From Lachnospiraceae bacterium UBA7598 (GTDB taxonomy: Bacteria; Bacillota; Clostridia; Lachnospirales; Lachnospiraceae), in NCBI GenBank assembly GCA_002474415.1, contig DLQV01000052.1:7176-30664 (forward strand): a stretch of DNA of 23,489 nucleotides, in the 5' to 3' direction. The translations under genes and the position numbers were made by a program. Of the stretch, positions 22,480 through 23,489 are shown piece after piece. The notes beneath the pieces are model-generated. The model had not been told where the DNA came from. It saw only the letters and a list, made by a program, of their open reading frames with translations, and made no database searches. Position 1 is the first letter of the stretch. Each line of letters starts with the position of its first letter.

Positions 22480-23489
22480 TGATTCTTCATCACAGAACCC
22501 GCAAGTTTGCCCCAGCCGAGGCTGTATCCATCTACCGTGATCAGATACCAGCCTTTCTCCCCTTCTACCGGAAACGTCTGCCCGGACAGATATGCGCGTG
22601 CTTCGTCCACAGACAGATTCCAGCTGTGACACGCTTCCTGTGGGGAAATTGCAAGTGCCAGTGCATGTGCCGGTTCCAGCCGATTCTTTTTGACCGTACC
22701 TAAATGCAGCCCCGGACGCAGCACATGCAGCCGTCTGGTTGCCGGCATATGTTCCGGCATCAGATACAGCTGCTCTCCAAAAAGAAGCAGCCGCCCGGCA
22801 TCATCTGCCGGTATCTCCCCAAGAAACTCCTGTAATCCTGCAAGAAACGCTTTTGCTTCTCCCTTTACCAGCGGTTTTTCTTCTCCATTCGCACAATATC
22901 CCTGGTAATTTTGTGAAACAGTTCCCTCTTTTTCCAGAACCGCAACGAAATGTCCCTCTCCGTGCAGATGATGCGGAAATAACCGGATCGTATCTCCAAT
23001 CTCCGCTGCCGGATGTTCGGTCCATGCTGCTACACCGTCTGCCATTCCCGGATATTTTTTCACCGGCACAATATGAAACTGCGGATGCTGTTCCAGAAAA
23101 CGGCTGATCGTTCCCTCATTTTCCTCCGGTGCAAAGGTACAGGTAGAGTAAACCATACGTCCTCCCGGCCGGAGCATGGAGGCCGCACATGCAAGAATTT
23201 CCTGCTGCCGCGCCGCACAGATCTGAACATTCTCAGGACTCCACTCCTCACATGCCTGCTCATTTTTACGAAACATTCCTTCCCCGGAGCACGGAGCATC
23301 TACCATGATCCGGTCAAAATATTCCGTAAACATTCCTGCAAGTGTCTGCGGACTCTCGTTTGTCACCATCACATTTTTTACACCCATCCGTTCCATATTC
23401 TCGGAAAGAATCTTTGCCCGTGCCGGATGAATCTCATTGCTGACAAGGAGCCCTTTTCCCTGCATTGCCGCAGCAATCTGTGTACTTTT
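22449..23489 (-). CDS. rsmF: RsmF/YebU-type rRNA m5C methyltransferase (partial, N-terminus missing)
   Basis: This is an S-adenosylmethionine-dependent rRNA cytosine-5 methyltransferase of the NOL1/NOP2/Sun group. The gene runs off the right edge; 346 residues are visible, beginning in KSTQIAAAMQGKGLLVSNE just after the SAM-binding loop. The two catalytic cysteines are present: DAPCSGEGMF and the STCTF nucleophile motif. The C-terminal region from about residue 230 is the PUA-like RNA-binding part of RsmF proteins (LRPGLHLGTVKKNRLEPAHALALAI, GWYLITVDGYSLGWGKL), ending KGLRKLL. The exact target base cannot be told from sequence. It converges tail to tail with the ATPase remnant, overlapping 31 bases, and I saw no clear terminator after it. 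Confidence 0.92.
   Translation of the reverse strand, partial: KSTQIAAAMQGKGLLVSNEIHPARAKILSENMERMGVKNVMVTNESPQTLAGMFTEYFDRIMVDAPCSGEGMFRKNEQACEEWSPENVQICAARQQEILACAASMLRPGGRMVYSTCTFAPEENEGTISRFLEQHPQFHIVPVKKYPGMADGVAAWTEHPAAEIGDTIRLFPHHLHGEGHFVAVLEKEGTVSQNYQGYCANGEEKPLVKGEAKAFLAGLQEFLGEIPADDAGRLLLFGEQLYLMPEHMPATRRLHVLRPGLHLGTVKKNRLEPAHALALAISPQEACHSWNLSVDEARAYLSGQTFPVEGEKGWYLITVDGYSLGWGKLAGSVMKNHYPKGLRKLL

Noticed and set aside
1..23489. CRISPR array, tRNA, rRNA, prophage or complete insertion sequence
   Set aside because: No regularly spaced repeats, tRNA-like folds, transposase frames or phage genes were seen. The only mobile-like trace is the truncated ATPase at 22072-22479.

Overview
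The window looks like chromosome from a spore-forming, low-to-moderate GC Firmicute, most likely a Lachnospiraceae-type Clostridia. The signs are dipicolinate synthase genes (spoVFA/spoVFB), sigma-A promoters of the TTGACA-17-TATAAT type, strong AGGAGG-type ribosome binding sites, a Gram-positive style LexA box, and an MreB and TSCPD protein typical of that group. The genus is inferred from protein style; no database search was possible.

Layout, left to right. Positions 1-5528 (minus strand) hold the start of an mreB gene and the nucleotide-excision-repair pair uvrB-uvrA, with a LexA-type box and promoter at 5623-5673. Positions 5686-8376 hold secA with its own promoter and terminator, and 8431-8836 hold a divergently read TSCPD gene. 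Positions 8834-12472 (minus) hold a Cys-rich 58-residue ORF, a YfcE-type phosphoesterase, aspartate kinase, and spoVFA-spoVFB. Aspartate kinase starts the pathway that supplies the substrate of SpoVFAB. Positions 12622-14338 (minus) hold a PHP-family phosphatase and a zinc-dependent phospholipase C-like protein. Positions 14440-15674 (plus) hold a CDF metal exporter with a manganese-type metal site. Positions 15677-19721 (minus) hold a phosphate module: a Na/Pi cotransporter with PhoU-like tail, then polyphosphate kinase, behind an array of Pho-box-like repeats. Positions 19787-22030 (plus) hold a zinc-ribbon membrane protein and a TPM-domain protein that resemble YdjG and YdjH of the Bacillus PspA membrane-stress system. 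A truncated DUF4143-type ATPase remnant (22072-22479) and a partial RsmF-type rRNA methyltransferase close the window.

Most of the genes are conserved housekeeping or sporulation genes. The less ordinary material is regulatory. A probable sigma-K promoter is embedded in the aspartate kinase terminator, so that the hairpin's 3' arm is also the spoVFA ribosome binding site. There are Pho-type repeats ahead of the transporter-ppk pair, a near-perfect 24-bp palindrome in the ydjG-like promoter, and a strong hairpin between the Cys-rich ORF and yfcE. I see no CRISPR array, rRNA, tRNA, complete insertion sequence or prophage. No intergenic stretch exceeds 300 bases; the longest (19570-19857) is filled with divergent promoters and repeats.
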